Counted from the stretch's first letter, positions 8,691 through 19,124 are shown. The stretch: DNA of 64,000 bases from Flavobacteriaceae bacterium (GCA_028284005.1 JANQSO010000010.1:1-64000); one strand, 5' to 3'. Numbers and translations are program-made. Notes: generated by a model not told the origin, from the sequence alone.

Positions 8691-9326
8691 ATGAAAAAGA
8701 GATCAATTAGTATCGTACTGTTCCTTGCTTTAATAAGCGTAGCGGTATTCAGTAGTTTTAAGATCACGAATGAAGAAAATACTATCGCCGGATATACCAT
8801 TGGCGATGAGGCTGCTAACATCAATTTGCTGAATGTTGACAAGACCATGGTTTCTTATGACGATTATCCCGAAGCTTTGGGCTTTATTGTAATTTTTACC
8901 TGTAATACCTGTCCGTATGCGGTTGCCAGTGAAGACCGTATGATCGCTTTGGACAAGGAGTTCAAACCAAAAGGCTATCCGGTCATTGCCATCAATCCCA
9001 ACAACCCTGCAGTTCAGCCGGATGATACGTTCGAGTTGATGCAGAAAAAAGCAAAGGACAAAGGATTTACCTTTCCGTACCTGTATGATGAGAGTCAGAC
9101 AGTATATGCCGTTTACGGTGCAAAAAAGACACCTCATGTATATTTGCTACAGAAGGAGGACGACGGAAAGAAAATTGTAAAATACATTGGAGCCATAGAC
9201 GACAATGTAAGGAACGGAGCTGCCGTTAAAGAACGCTTTCTGGCCAATGCGGTCAATGAGTTGCTGGCAGGAAAAGAAGTTTCGGTAAAAGAGACCAAAG
9301 CGATAGGCTGCTCGGTAAAGCAATAA
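8691..9326 (+). CDS. Redoxin/AhpC-TSA-like thioredoxin-fold protein, exported
   Basis: 211 aa with an N-terminal hydrophobic signal segment (residues 6-23). The motif FTCNTCPYA (C71, C74) has the CxxC spacing of the subgroup of thioredoxin-like proteins with CNTCP, and KKTPHVYLL supplies the cis-proline. It belongs to the AhpC/TSA-type redoxin branch. It forms a two-gene unit with the TlpA-like lipoprotein. The substrate is unknown. Confidence 0.82.
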   Translation: MKKRSISIVLFLALISVAVFSSFKITNEENTIAGYTIGDEAANINLLNVDKTMVSYDDYPEALGFIVIFTCNTCPYAVASEDRMIALDKEFKPKGYPVIAINPNNPAVQPDDTFELMQKKAKDKGFTFPYLYDESQTVYAVYGAKKTPHVYLLQKEDDGKKIVKYIGAIDDNVRNGAAVKERFLANAVNELLAGKEVSVKETKAIGCSVKQ

Positions 9327-9421
9327 TTTTTCCGTGAGTAAATAAAGGCTGAAAAAAGTGTTTTGGATTTTTATGGTTCAAATCAACTGAATTGTTATTT
9401 TTACGAAAAAATTTTTAAAGC

Positions 9422-9730
9422 ATGGACCTATCTCAGTCTCAATGGAGAGAACAACTCGCTAAGGACGATAACGCTGTCATATTGGATGTACGCACCGAAA
9501 TAGAAGTAGAAGAAGGGCATATCCCCAATATGAAGAATCTAGATATTTATAACGCGGCTGCTTTTATGGCGGAAGCACAACAAATGGACCCTTCCAAAAG
9601 TTATTATGTGTACTGCCGTTCCGGCGGAAGAAGCGGACAGGCTTGTGCGATCCTTAAGTCTTTGGGGTTTGAGAAGACCTATAATTTGCTGGGCGGTTTT
9701 ACCGATTGGGACGGAGAAACAACCACTTAA
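9422..9730 (+). CDS. Rhodanese-like sulfurtransferase, cytoplasmic
   Basis: 102 aa, a single rhodanese domain without a signal peptide. Motifs: VILDVRTEIEVEEGHIP and the active-site loop CRSGGRSG starting at C65, then LLGGFTDW. Single-domain rhodaneses carry a persulfide on the loop Cys. Ends 10 bases before a second, exported rhodanese gene, so one protein probably works inside the cell and the other outside. Confidence 0.92.
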   Translation: MDLSQSQWREQLAKDDNAVILDVRTEIEVEEGHIPNMKNLDIYNAAAFMAEAQQMDPSKSYYVYCRSGGRSGQACAILKSLGFEKTYNLLGGFTDWDGETTT

Positions 9731-9740
9731 AATCTTTACC

Positions 9741-10199
9741 ATGAAAAAGTATCTATCTATTTTAGTTTTAGCACTATTGGTTTCCTTCCAGTCTTGTAAG
9801 GAATCCAAAGAAGCTCAGGAAAATCAGGAGGTCGAAGCAGTTGAGGACACCAGGACCAAAGCTTCCAGTGAGGATAAGAAAATAATGTTGCTCAACCGGG
9901 AACAATTGGATAAATCATTGGACCGGATCGCAGGCATGCAATTGGTGGATGTACGAACTCCGGAAGAATACAATGCAGGGCATATAAGAAGATCCGTGAA
10001 CATTGATATCAATAACGCTTTATTTAAAGAGAAACTGGCAGAATTGAACTTAAGCAAGGCAGTATATGTGTACTGTCAAAAAGGCTCCCGAAGCGGCCGT
10101 GCTACCCAAATGCTCATAGAAATGGGCGTTCCTCGTGTCTATGACCTGGAAGGCGGTTTCTCTGCCTGGGAAGCAGACGGCTATGCTGTTGAAAAATAA
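9741..10199 (+). CDS. Rhodanese-like lipoprotein
   Basis: 152 aa. The start chosen is the ATG at 9741 because it gives a classical lipoprotein signal (MKKYLSILVLALLVSFQSC, C19); a longer frame reaching upstream overlaps the previous rhodanese gene and lacks a signal. After an acidic linker (20-45) comes a rhodanese domain with LVDVRTPEEYNAGHI and active loop CQKGSRSG (C112), ending LEGGFSAWEADGY. An envelope sulfurtransferase; the acceptor is unknown. Confidence 0.9.
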   Translation: MKKYLSILVLALLVSFQSCKESKEAQENQEVEAVEDTRTKASSEDKKIMLLNREQLDKSLDRIAGMQLVDVRTPEEYNAGHIRRSVNIDINNALFKEKLAELNLSKAVYVYCQKGSRSGRATQMLIEMGVPRVYDLEGGFSAWEADGYAVEK

Positions 10200-10325
10200 T
10201 AACTTACCATACATTTCTTAATATTTTAACAGATCGCTTCCGATAGGTTAATTTCATGCTAAATTTTATGCGGTCGCGTAATTTTTGGCAGGTTATTTCG
10301 ATTCTATATATATAAATAACTTGCT

Positions 10326-10706
10326 ATGAAAGATCAGGGTCAAATAGTTAGGGAAGAAATGCGGAAGCTTATCAGCAAAAGCTGCGTGGCTACTATGCCG
10401 GTACATGAAGAATACTATGCTTTTCATAAAGCGTTATTGAAATTTTTCTTCAGCTCGGTGGATGTGGCCATAGATTATGAAAAACAGGTCATTTCTTTAT
10501 GGACCTCAAAAACCACTAAGCGGTCCGGAAACAAGTTATATGATATGAATGATGCAGTTGTCATTACCATAGCATATACCGACCTGGAAGAGACCCTTAA
10601 GGGCTGCCTTGAAAACGGAAAGAATTCATCACGATTCTATAAAACACTCTTGTTCCATTACAACCATATTGACCGGGAAATGCGAACGGGTGTTATTAGT
10701 GCTTAA
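10326..10706 (+). CDS. Conserved-looking protein of unknown function
   Basis: 126 aa, soluble, no signal peptide, mixed alpha/beta pattern. The end carries LFHYNHIDREMRTGV. I do not recognise the family. Codon use resembles the surrounding core genes, and it lies in the same orientation as the rhodanese genes and the small membrane protein that follows 12 bases later, so it is probably expressed. Confidence 0.6.
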   Translation: MKDQGQIVREEMRKLISKSCVATMPVHEEYYAFHKALLKFFFSSVDVAIDYEKQVISLWTSKTTKRSGNKLYDMNDAVVITIAYTDLEETLKGCLENGKNSSRFYKTLLFHYNHIDREMRTGVISA

Positions 10707-10718
10707 ATAGATAAACGA

Positions 10719-10898
10719 ATGCCGCAATTGATATTTTATACCTTCAGAGTTATTGTGCTGGCTACCACGGTAGCAGCATTGGGAATTCACTATTTACTGA
10801 ACCCATTGTCCAAACCGGTGGTCCTTGTACTCTACGGGATCATGTTCGTTACCTTGTTGCTGGGATTGTTAAAACCCGGGAATGAAGAAAAGGCTTAA
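10719..10898 (+). CDS. Small membrane protein, unknown function
   Basis: 59 residues (starts MPQLIFYTFRVIVLATTV, ends GLLKPGNEEKA). Two predicted transmembrane helices at about 5-27 and 34-52 are joined by a short PLSKP turn, with a charged C-terminus. It begins 12 bases after the upstream stop, consistent with an operon. Confidence 0.6.
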   Translation: MPQLIFYTFRVIVLATTVAALGIHYLLNPLSKPVVLVLYGIMFVTLLLGLLKPGNEEKA

Positions 10899-10925
10899 AA
10901 ACAGGGCATCACTTCAATTTAAGGA

Positions 10926-11513
10926 TCAATGAAAACCGTATTTTCTGAACGTCAGGTTAATTCTTGGGCGTTTATAGGCTGCATCCACAGGTAAGCTGTG
11001 TTCATACAATTCCTGGCAGTTCTCTCCCATGATGATCAAACTTCCGTTCTCAAGGAAGAACTTGTGTTCCTCCAACGTCCGCTTTTCCCGTAAATAGAAT
11101 TTTCTTTCTTCCCCCAGGCTTACGGATGGTATAATAGAAGTATCACCAAATGAAGCAAAATCCGAATGATACTCCACCCCCGAGTTGCCATCCGGGTAAT
11201 AGATACATACACAGGTGGCAAAGGTGTGTCCGGTAAGGGTTTCAACGCGCTCTTTGACCATTGCCATTTCTTTGGACCAGATCCTGTTGGCGCCCCAGAC
11301 AGCTTCCGGAAACTTTTTTTCTTCAAACAGATCTTTATCAATGAACATCATCTTGCCATAGGTATGCCGGTAAGCCTCTCCGCTCAGGGTTGTTATTTCA
11401 AACGGAGCCGTGAGTTCTTTAAAGTTCATTAAATGATCGAGCAGTTCTTGAGATTCGGCCCCTGATAAGAACTTTTTTTGGTAGGTCACATTGCAATGTA
11501 AGGGTAGCTTCAT
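10926..11513 (-). CDS. alkB: AlkB-type 2-oxoglutarate/Fe(II) dioxygenase
   Basis: 195 aa. The Fe ligands are H116 and D118 (EYHSDFA) with H172 (YEHSLP); the 2OG-binding arginines are in RINLTFR (R184, R190). The fold is continuous from the nucleotide-recognition lid (TFATCVCIYYPDGNSG) to the C-terminus. AlkB-like enzymes remove alkyl groups from DNA or RNA by oxidative demethylation. The length and motif spacing are closer to AlkB homologues that act on nucleic acid than to small-molecule dioxygenases. Confidence 0.88.
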   Translation of the reverse strand: MKLPLHCNVTYQKKFLSGAESQELLDHLMNFKELTAPFEITTLSGEAYRHTYGKMMFIDKDLFEEKKFPEAVWGANRIWSKEMAMVKERVETLTGHTFATCVCIYYPDGNSGVEYHSDFASFGDTSIIPSVSLGEERKFYLREKRTLEEHKFFLENGSLIIMGENCQELYEHSLPVDAAYKRPRINLTFRKYGFH

Positions 11514-11829
11514 GTTTTTGGCTCTGGTTTCCCCGGCAAGATATTCAAAGTGTTTGAGATCTGAAAAAAGGCACTGGAGAAATAATTTTAAACGTTTGTA
11601 AATATTTTTAAAACAAACATTTATAAAAAAACCTTCCCATTCATAAATGTATATTCCCGTTCATAAAACTTTAACCGCTTTTATGACCTTTATCATATTT
11701 TTTTGAAAAAAATTAGGTAGCTTTGGGTCTCTCCCCGTAGAATTTTAATAACACAATACTAATGGTAAGGTGATGTGCCTTAACTAAAATTGTTATTGTT
11801 TAGTATTTATTTTTTAAAACCTCATTTCC
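11514..11829. other. Divergent intergenic region with candidate RHS promoter
   Basis: AT-rich spacer between divergent alkB and the first RHS gene. TAGCTTTG at 11718-11725 matches the -7 consensus for rightward transcription; the nearest TTG (11703-11705) is too close for a standard -33. That leaves about 100 bases of leader before the RHS ATG. I see no hairpin or further gene. Confidence 0.5.
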
Positions 11830-14800
11830 ATGAAAAACCTTCTTCTTTTTCCAGCGCTGCTGTTGTGCAGTTTTCTTTCTTTTTCACAAATTGAATTTGA
11901 TTATGATACCGAATTAAACCGTAGGATAAGTGTTCCTACCTCCCCGGAAGCCAGTGCCTTTGGCAGCTATGGTGACATTCCCGTGGACCTGCGGGTGGGA
12001 AAGCCCCAGGTGTCCATTCCTTTGTATACTTATAAAGGGAATGAGTTTGATATTCCAATCTCTCTTACCTATGATATTGATGCCCGTAAGGTAGAAGATA
12101 TAGCCTCCAATGTGGGGTTAGGCTGGAATCTTAATTTAGGTGCCAGGATCACTCGGAGGGTTAATGAAAAAGCGGATGATCCTACTATTACCAGTGGAGC
12201 CCATTATAATACTATTTATAATACATCTACTCTAAGACAAGACTATATTGATTTTAGGGATACTTTTTATGACCATAATATGGATAATCAACTTCAAAAT
12301 ATAGAGTTTGCTAGTCAAACAACTGCTGAAAAATATTTTGATTTTTTGTTAGACATACAATTAGGACTATCTGATGTTGTACTGGATACTTATACCCTTA
12401 GTGGTTTAGGTTTAAGTGATGATATCATAATGCTTATCGATGAGGATAACAATACTTTAGTTCCAACTCCTGTTAATAACCCCAGATTAAAAATTGAAGA
12501 TCATGGTGCTTATTGGACGGTAGTGGATGATGCGGGGGTGCAATATATTTTTGCTGAAGAAGAAATAACTGAGACATCACATGATGATGACACAGGGAGT
12601 AATAATAAACCGCCAATAGCAATTGACATGAAATATACCTCTTCCTGGCTGTTGACCAAGATCATTTCTCCCAATGGAAAGGACGTATATGAGTTTACTT
12701 ATACCGATTTTGGTTTCTGGCAAAATGATGTGAGTTTATGGGTGACTCAAATTACAAACACTCCCAAACCGCATCCTCAAGTAGGGACAATTGAAAGAGA
12801 AATAAACCCTAGCCATGAATATAAAATTATGCAGCAGTTTTTAACCGAGGTAAAACACAATGGAAATGTTATTATAGATATTGACCTAAAAGCAAGAGAT
12901 GACCTCAATACAGACTCAGCAATTGAATCGATCACGATCAAGGATCCTGTAAACAGCAGTAATATTATCAACTATATTGAATTTGACCATGACTATTTCG
13001 GGACGCATATAGTTACAGGGGATGAAGAAAAAGAACTACGATTACGATTGGATGAGGTCAAGATAGCAGGCAATGGCTATGATGCTCAAAACCCTTCTTT
13101 TGAAAAGAAATATTCTTTTGTTTATGAAAGCCCGGGAGATATGCCTCGAAGAGATTCTGTGGATCAGGATTGGCTTGGATTTTATAATGATGCCGGTAAT
13201 ACTGCGGGCACTATGTATCCTGCCTGGGATATAGACGGATATAATTTTTCAGGAGCCGACAGGGATTTTGACCTGGCCAGTGCCAAGGTCGGAATTTTAA
13301 ACCGGATCAACTATCCACAGGAAGGGTATACTGAATTTGTATACGGGCAGCATGGAGAAAGTGGAGTGAATTATGCCGGTATCAGGGTGGATTCCATTAT
13401 CAATTATACAGATACTGGTGTAATAGCGACCAAGAAAGCCTTTTCTTACTCCGGTTTAGTAGAGAATTTTGAAAAGAATTTAACCTACGAAACAGATGAT
13501 TATTATATCAATACATCTGGAGATGTTACATTGCGAACAAAATATAATAGAGTAGCCAAAGCTACATTGGGGGACCAACCTTATATAAGCTATGATCAGG
13601 TTACGGTAACGAATGTGAACCCTAATACAGATAATGCCGATTACGGAAGTACGGTAAATATCTTTTATAATGACAATGATGATGATGATGACTATGACGG
13701 AATCAGAATAGATGAATCTTACCCCTTTGTAAGTCATTACTACGATAATATTGAAAAAGGAAACCTGAAAAGAAGTACTGTTACTGCAGATGGTGGTACA
13801 GATGTTACTAAAGTTTCAAAGGATTATACCCCGGATACCACTATTTCATATTATACAGATTATACATTCACGGACTACCCAAAGTACAAATACTATTTTG
13901 TGGAATTATATTGGAAGGATGCACAGCAAAACGCAGTTATGTTTCAATATGTTGAAGGAAGGTACAATTCTGGGATCTGGGGCCCTCCTCCGCCAGACAC
14001 TAATAACATTACTTTTCTGGTTGGTGAAGCCTATGCAAGCATACAACCAGCCAGGATCTATATGCGGCTACGTAATGAAGATTTGCAAAGTAGTACGGAG
14101 ACCAAATATCTGGATGGTAACCAGGTAACCACAACCACTACGACAGATTTTGATTCCACCATTAATTATTTACCCAGAAAAACAACCGTTACTACCAGTG
14201 ATAGTAATAAAACCTTGATCACAGAATACAAATACCCGGAAGACTATAGTGGGGATACAGTCATTGACAAGCTAATTGCAGCAAATAAAATAGCTTCTCC
14301 AATGCAGGTGGAGAACTTCCAGAAAATAGGAGCTGCCAGTGCGGAACTGCTCAGTACCCAGAAAACAGAATACAACGATTGGGGAGGTATAGATGTTTAT
14401 GGAAGCGTTACTCAAATGGACCTGATCGCTCCCCGTTATATTAAAACTGCAAAAGGAACCATCACCGTTGGGAACCCTTTAGAGACCCGGGTAAGCTTTA
14501 GCGATTATGACGATGATGGCAACCTGGTAAGTGTTTCTCAGGCCTATGGAGCAACTACCAGCTATGTATGGGGCTACAACGGGCAATACCTGGTGGCGAA
14601 AATAGAGAACAAGTCCTATGCGCAGTTACCTTCTTCCATAGTAGCTAATATTGAATCCACTACTGGAGAGACGGCTTTAAATGGTTACTTAGACCAGCTT
14701 AGAAATGATGCCTCTATGAGCGATGCGCAGGTGACCACCTATACCTACAGGCCCCAGATAGGGGTCAGGACCATTACCGACCCCAAGGGATATCGGATGA

Positions 14801-14898
14801 CCTATGTTTATGACGATGAAAACCGCCTGAAATATGTCCTGGATAAGGATGAGAAGGTCGTGGGAGAGAATCAATACAATTATAGAATCAATAACTAA
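11830..14898 (+). CDS. Large secreted RHS-type repeat protein, upstream partner
   Basis: 1022 aa with a signal peptide (residues 1-19, ending SFSQ). The N-terminal part has the YGDIPVDLRVGKPQVSIPLY and GLGWNLNLGARITRRV pattern that opens RHS/YD proteins in Bacteroidota. Later parts carry YD-like repeats (FTYTDFG, YDDDGNLVSVSQAYG, YVYDDENRLKYVLD). An Asp-rich stretch is encoded near 13676-13690. It lacks the RHS core and any C-terminal toxin. It ends 11 bases before the second RHS gene, which suggests that the two make one surface structure from two chains. Confidence 0.8.
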   Translation: MKNLLLFPALLLCSFLSFSQIEFDYDTELNRRISVPTSPEASAFGSYGDIPVDLRVGKPQVSIPLYTYKGNEFDIPISLTYDIDARKVEDIASNVGLGWNLNLGARITRRVNEKADDPTITSGAHYNTIYNTSTLRQDYIDFRDTFYDHNMDNQLQNIEFASQTTAEKYFDFLLDIQLGLSDVVLDTYTLSGLGLSDDIIMLIDEDNNTLVPTPVNNPRLKIEDHGAYWTVVDDAGVQYIFAEEEITETSHDDDTGSNNKPPIAIDMKYTSSWLLTKIISPNGKDVYEFTYTDFGFWQNDVSLWVTQITNTPKPHPQVGTIEREINPSHEYKIMQQFLTEVKHNGNVIIDIDLKARDDLNTDSAIESITIKDPVNSSNIINYIEFDHDYFGTHIVTGDEEKELRLRLDEVKIAGNGYDAQNPSFEKKYSFVYESPGDMPRRDSVDQDWLGFYNDAGNTAGTMYPAWDIDGYNFSGADRDFDLASAKVGILNRINYPQEGYTEFVYGQHGESGVNYAGIRVDSIINYTDTGVIATKKAFSYSGLVENFEKNLTYETDDYYINTSGDVTLRTKYNRVAKATLGDQPYISYDQVTVTNVNPNTDNADYGSTVNIFYNDNDDDDDYDGIRIDESYPFVSHYYDNIEKGNLKRSTVTADGGTDVTKVSKDYTPDTTISYYTDYTFTDYPKYKYYFVELYWKDAQQNAVMFQYVEGRYNSGIWGPPPPDTNNITFLVGEAYASIQPARIYMRLRNEDLQSSTETKYLDGNQVTTTTTTDFDSTINYLPRKTTVTTSDSNKTLITEYKYPEDYSGDTVIDKLIAANKIASPMQVENFQKIGAASAELLSTQKTEYNDWGGIDVYGSVTQMDLIAPRYIKTAKGTITVGNPLETRVSFSDYDDDGNLVSVSQAYGATTSYVWGYNGQYLVAKIENKSYAQLPSSIVANIESTTGETALNGYLDQLRNDASMSDAQVTTYTYRPQIGVRTITDPKGYRMTYVYDDENRLKYVLDKDEKVVGENQYNYRINN

Positions 14899-14909
14899 AA
14901 GCAAAGACA

Positions 14910-17900
14910 ATGAAAAAGTTACTTATATCCGTATTTGTTGTATTGCCAATGCAAGTTATTGGCCAGACCAACTCTGAAAATTATATACAATCCATCAGCT
15001 ACCAGAAAGAGTATACAGAAGCTCAGGTAGCCGCAGGGAACATCCCCAATGATGATAAAATAGAAACCATTACCTATTACGATGGCCTGGGCAGGCCCAA
15101 ACAAACGGTTACGTTACGTGCCGGAGGGGACCGCGAAGACCTTATTATCCCTGTAGAATACGATCATATGGGCAGACAGCCTAAAAATTACTTGCCTTTA
15201 CCAGTAAGTGGCAACGAAGGAGGTTTTTATGTGCCGACATCCGGAACCATTCAGGATGAATTGATCAGCTTTTACAAAACCAAGTTCCCTGATGATTTTT
15301 ATCCGGGAAGCGGCTCTTATCCTGCCGGGTGGGACAATCCGTATAGTAATAAGCGATTTGAAGCCTCTCCTGCCAGCCGTTTGCTGGAACAGGGTGCCCC
15401 GGGTAAGGACTGGCATATAGAAGTAGCTTCGGATACGGACCATACTGTAAAATTTGAATACCATACCAATACGGCCAATGAAGTGATCTATTTTTCCGTG
15501 GATCTTTCCGGTTCTGACCCAGACCTGGATTCCAATGGTTTTTATGCAGCCAATCAACTCACTAAGAATGTCACCAAAGATGAGAACTGGGTGACTGCGG
15601 ACGGGGTCTATGGGACAAGCATGGAGTACACCAATAAACAAGGACAAATGATATTAAAACGTATCTCTGTCTATGATTCGGCACGTGCCCCTGACTATTA
15701 TTATCACGATACCTATTATGTCTATGATGATTATGGAAACCTAACCTTTGTACTTTCCCCGGAAGGTTCGGAACAGATCGTGGACAGTAGCGCAAATTTA
15801 GTGACCGGTTATGGAACTATCTTGGATGATTTGTGCTACCGCTACAAATATGATTACAGGAACCGTTTGGTAGAAAAGAAAATTCCCGGTAAAGGAAAAG
15901 AGTATATTCTCTATGATGCCCTGGACCGTCCCATCCTTACCCAGGATGCCAATTTAAGGATAGGCAACGACTGGCTCTTTACCAAATACGATGACTATGG
16001 CCGTGTAGCCTATACGGGGCTCTTTACCAACTCGGGGGGGAAATCAATGTCGCAAATAGAGTCTGACCTAAAAGCACCTACCTATGTAAGTGAGGACCGG
16101 ACCGGTACAGCAATCTCTATTGGAGGCACCACTGTATACTATACCAATTTTGCCTATCCTACAGCTGACCTGGAAGTATATACCATTAACTATTATGATG
16201 ACTATGATGTCAATATGAACAACCTTTCCTTACCGGCCTCTGTCTATGGGGAGACCGTATCCAATGATACTCAGGGGCTACCTACAGTAAGTTGGGTAAA
16301 GGTGTTGGATACCAGTGACTGGATCCTTTCTTTTGCAGGCTATGACAACAGGGGACGTACGATTTACACCCGGTCTCAAAATGACTATCTGGATACGGAT
16401 GATATTCTATATATGCAGCTTGATTTTGCCGGAAAGTTAGTTAAAAGCAATACCACCCATAAGAAAGATGATCTTCCTATTTTGTATGTGTATGATTATT
16501 TTTCCTATGATCATATGGGACGATTGATATCTCATACTCAAAAACTGGACAACGAACCTGTACAGCTTATCGCGGAAAACAGCTATGATGACCTGGGACA
16601 GCTAACACGAAAGTATGTGGGTGGTGAGACCTATATAGATGGTTATACTGAGATCACCAATGCAGATATGACCTTTGATGGGGAATTGGTAAAGAATACT
16701 ACTACCAATGCCTGGGATGCAGGTGCCAAAACCAAAGGAGAGATCCTGGAAGATGGGGGCGTAAGCTATGTGATCTCTACCGATGACAGGATCACTCAGG
16801 TAGGCCTGGTAAAGACTTCCAATAGTGGCGGATGGAACTCCTATGATTTTGGTATCTACCATTCCGATCAGGATACTGATTCAGATAACCTAAAGGATGT
16901 AAAACTGATCAAAAATGGCGTACTGCAGTCTACGGTCGTGGCGGGTTATGAAGAAGGAGTAGCCTTTTCTATAGAACGGGTAGGCACCCAGATTATCTTT
17001 AAAAAGGGAGGATCTCAGATAGGGACAGCTGCTATTGATACCAGTGGAGACACCATGATAGGAAAGGCATCCTTATACCATAGTACGGCACAGATAGAGG
17101 ATTTTACATTATTTGGTACTATCTTAGACAAGAAATTACAGGATGTGGACTATACCTATAACGTACGGGGCTGGCTTACCGACATCAATGATGTGGAAGG
17201 TGGTGGCCATGGGCTCGATACCGACCTGTTTAAATTCAGGATCAATTACAATCGGCTGGAGGGAAATGCTTCAGGCGATGAGCTCTACAATGGTAATATC
17301 GCACAGACCCTTTGGAAAAGTGTGACCGATGCTACGGATATGAAGATACGAAGCTACGCTTATGAATATGATGACCTTAACCGTGTGAAAACAGCTACGG
17401 GTTATAAGGGTAGTACTTTAGCAGCTATGACAGCCAATAACAAACACGATGTAAGTGGAATTGATTATGACCGAAATGGAAACATTCAAAGCCTGAACAG
17501 AAGGGGGTATGACGATAACGGCAGTACCCATGGAGAATGGGATGATTTAAGGTATACCTATACCAGTAATAGCAATCAACTTAAAAAAGTAGATGATGCT
17601 GCTGGTTCCGGGGCCACCTTAAAAGCCTTAGGGTTTAACGATGGAAATACTACTGGCGATGATTATGAGTACGATGACAATGGTAATATGACCAAGGACA
17701 AAAATAAAGGGATCAATACGGCTATTACCTATAATCATTTAAATTTTCCCAAAGTGATACTTATTGATCATGGTAATGATACCGGGAAGATAGAATATGT
17801 ATACGATGCTACAGGCGTAAAACTAAAAAAGACCTTTACTGAGATTATAGGAGGAACTCCCCCGGCCGTAGTTACTGAATATGCAGGTAGTTATAAGTAT

Positions 17901-19124
17901 ACAGATGGCGAATTACAATTCTTCAATCATCCGGAAGGTTATGTAAAACCGGTGATAGAGATCGAACGGGTAAAAGGTTCTACGAATGGTGTCACTACTT
18001 ATAGTGCCTTTAAATATGTTTTCCAATATGTGGATCATCTGGGGAATGTACGACTCTCCTATGCAGACGATAACCTGGATGGAGCGATTACCCCATCCTC
18101 TGAGATCATAGAAGAATCCAATTATTATCCTTTCGGCCTAAAACACAATGGCTATAATACAAATGTTACCGGAATTGGAAATGCCCTGGCACAGCAATGG
18201 AAGTATAATGGAATTGAGTTAAATGAGGACCTGAGTCTTAACCTGTATGAGATGGACCTTCGGCAATACGACCCGGCTATCGCGCGATGGATCGCTATTG
18301 ATCCTGTAACACACCATTCGCAATCTACCTATACGGCCTTTGATAATAATCCGGTATTCTGGCCGGACCCTAGTGGAGCATCGACAGGTTTTGGAGCTGC
18401 AGGAGGTTTTGTTTCTGGTAGAATTATGGAAGAAGGCGTGACATATACAGAAATAGACGTTGGCCCATTAGAAGGAGTGGGTAATATTAGCAATGGTAGT
18501 ATAGAAATTAATGGAGGACAAAGTCATACTGAAAGTACTGCTGAGTCTGGAAATAGTGAATGCCCTGATTGTGATAACAAGAGACTACTCATGGATTTTA
18601 TTCAATCTGCTGCTATTGCTGATGGGGAAAGGCAAGCAGAAGATCTAATCAATAAAGCCAATAATTCTACTTCCGAACTTTCATTTTATGATAATCAAGC
18701 TTCAATCTCTGCTCCTGAAGTCCCAATTGTTGGATCAGATAGATTATTATTTACATCAGGAAATAAAAATCTAAGAAAATATTTTTCAGGAGGAATTTTA
18801 GATTTGAATGAATACATATTTAATTTGAATTATGAGTTAATGTTGGAAGACGGAAGTATAAAAACATTTAATGCTAGCGCAGTAATATTTATTAAACCAG
18901 ATACAAAAGACATGAATATCGCTAGTATGAGTTACCCAATATCTGGGGTTGGTTTTGATGATCAAAATATCATTAGGTTTTTCAACAACAAAGGTAATCG
19001 CATTGCAGAAATTAGATTTAAAAACAAGCAACACTTAGATCAATTCTCAAAAAAATATTTTCGCACACCTAAACGAAAAAGACGTAATGAAGTAATTAGT
19101 GAGTATAATAAAAGTAAAAATTAA
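14910..19124 (+). CDS. RHS repeat-associated core protein with polymorphic C-terminal module
   Basis: 1404 aa. A signal peptide (1-19) is followed by a DUF6443-type domain (ITYYDGLGRPKQTV at about 50-63), many YD repeats, and the RHS core YDPAIARWIAIDPVTHHSQ near 1117-1135. The core ends at WPDPSGA (1151-1157). The last ~248 residues are unrelated in style: first Gly/Ser-rich, then Lys/Asn-rich and AT-rich at DNA level. This is the classic place where RHS proteins exchange toxin tips. I do not recognise a toxin family in the tip; it contains a CPDC motif near 1218-1222 and a basic TPKRKRRNE segment near the end. Two to three small AT-rich genes follow. Confidence 0.85.
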   Translation: MKKLLISVFVVLPMQVIGQTNSENYIQSISYQKEYTEAQVAAGNIPNDDKIETITYYDGLGRPKQTVTLRAGGDREDLIIPVEYDHMGRQPKNYLPLPVSGNEGGFYVPTSGTIQDELISFYKTKFPDDFYPGSGSYPAGWDNPYSNKRFEASPASRLLEQGAPGKDWHIEVASDTDHTVKFEYHTNTANEVIYFSVDLSGSDPDLDSNGFYAANQLTKNVTKDENWVTADGVYGTSMEYTNKQGQMILKRISVYDSARAPDYYYHDTYYVYDDYGNLTFVLSPEGSEQIVDSSANLVTGYGTILDDLCYRYKYDYRNRLVEKKIPGKGKEYILYDALDRPILTQDANLRIGNDWLFTKYDDYGRVAYTGLFTNSGGKSMSQIESDLKAPTYVSEDRTGTAISIGGTTVYYTNFAYPTADLEVYTINYYDDYDVNMNNLSLPASVYGETVSNDTQGLPTVSWVKVLDTSDWILSFAGYDNRGRTIYTRSQNDYLDTDDILYMQLDFAGKLVKSNTTHKKDDLPILYVYDYFSYDHMGRLISHTQKLDNEPVQLIAENSYDDLGQLTRKYVGGETYIDGYTEITNADMTFDGELVKNTTTNAWDAGAKTKGEILEDGGVSYVISTDDRITQVGLVKTSNSGGWNSYDFGIYHSDQDTDSDNLKDVKLIKNGVLQSTVVAGYEEGVAFSIERVGTQIIFKKGGSQIGTAAIDTSGDTMIGKASLYHSTAQIEDFTLFGTILDKKLQDVDYTYNVRGWLTDINDVEGGGHGLDTDLFKFRINYNRLEGNASGDELYNGNIAQTLWKSVTDATDMKIRSYAYEYDDLNRVKTATGYKGSTLAAMTANNKHDVSGIDYDRNGNIQSLNRRGYDDNGSTHGEWDDLRYTYTSNSNQLKKVDDAAGSGATLKALGFNDGNTTGDDYEYDDNGNMTKDKNKGINTAITYNHLNFPKVILIDHGNDTGKIEYVYDATGVKLKKTFTEIIGGTPPAVVTEYAGSYKYTDGELQFFNHPEGYVKPVIEIERVKGSTNGVTTYSAFKYVFQYVDHLGNVRLSYADDNLDGAITPSSEIIEESNYYPFGLKHNGYNTNVTGIGNALAQQWKYNGIELNEDLSLNLYEMDLRQYDPAIARWIAIDPVTHHSQSTYTAFDNNPVFWPDPSGASTGFGAAGGFVSGRIMEEGVTYTEIDVGPLEGVGNISNGSIEINGGQSHTESTAESGNSECPDCDNKRLLMDFIQSAAIADGERQAEDLINKANNSTSELSFYDNQASISAPEVPIVGSDRLLFTSGNKNLRKYFSGGILDLNEYIFNLNYELMLEDGSIKTFNASAVIFIKPDTKDMNIASMSYPISGVGFDDQNIIRFFNNKGNRIAEIRFKNKQHLDQFSKKYFRTPKRKRRNEVISEYNKSKN

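Noticed and set aside
9606-9740. Longer start for the rhodanese lipoprotein
   Set aside because: It overlaps the previous gene out of frame and lacks the signal peptide; the ATG at 9741 gives a perfect lipobox.
13676-13690. Asp codon run as a microsatellite phase switch
   Set aside because: GAT codons with interruptions inside a coding region; length change would be in multiples of three and not switch the frame.
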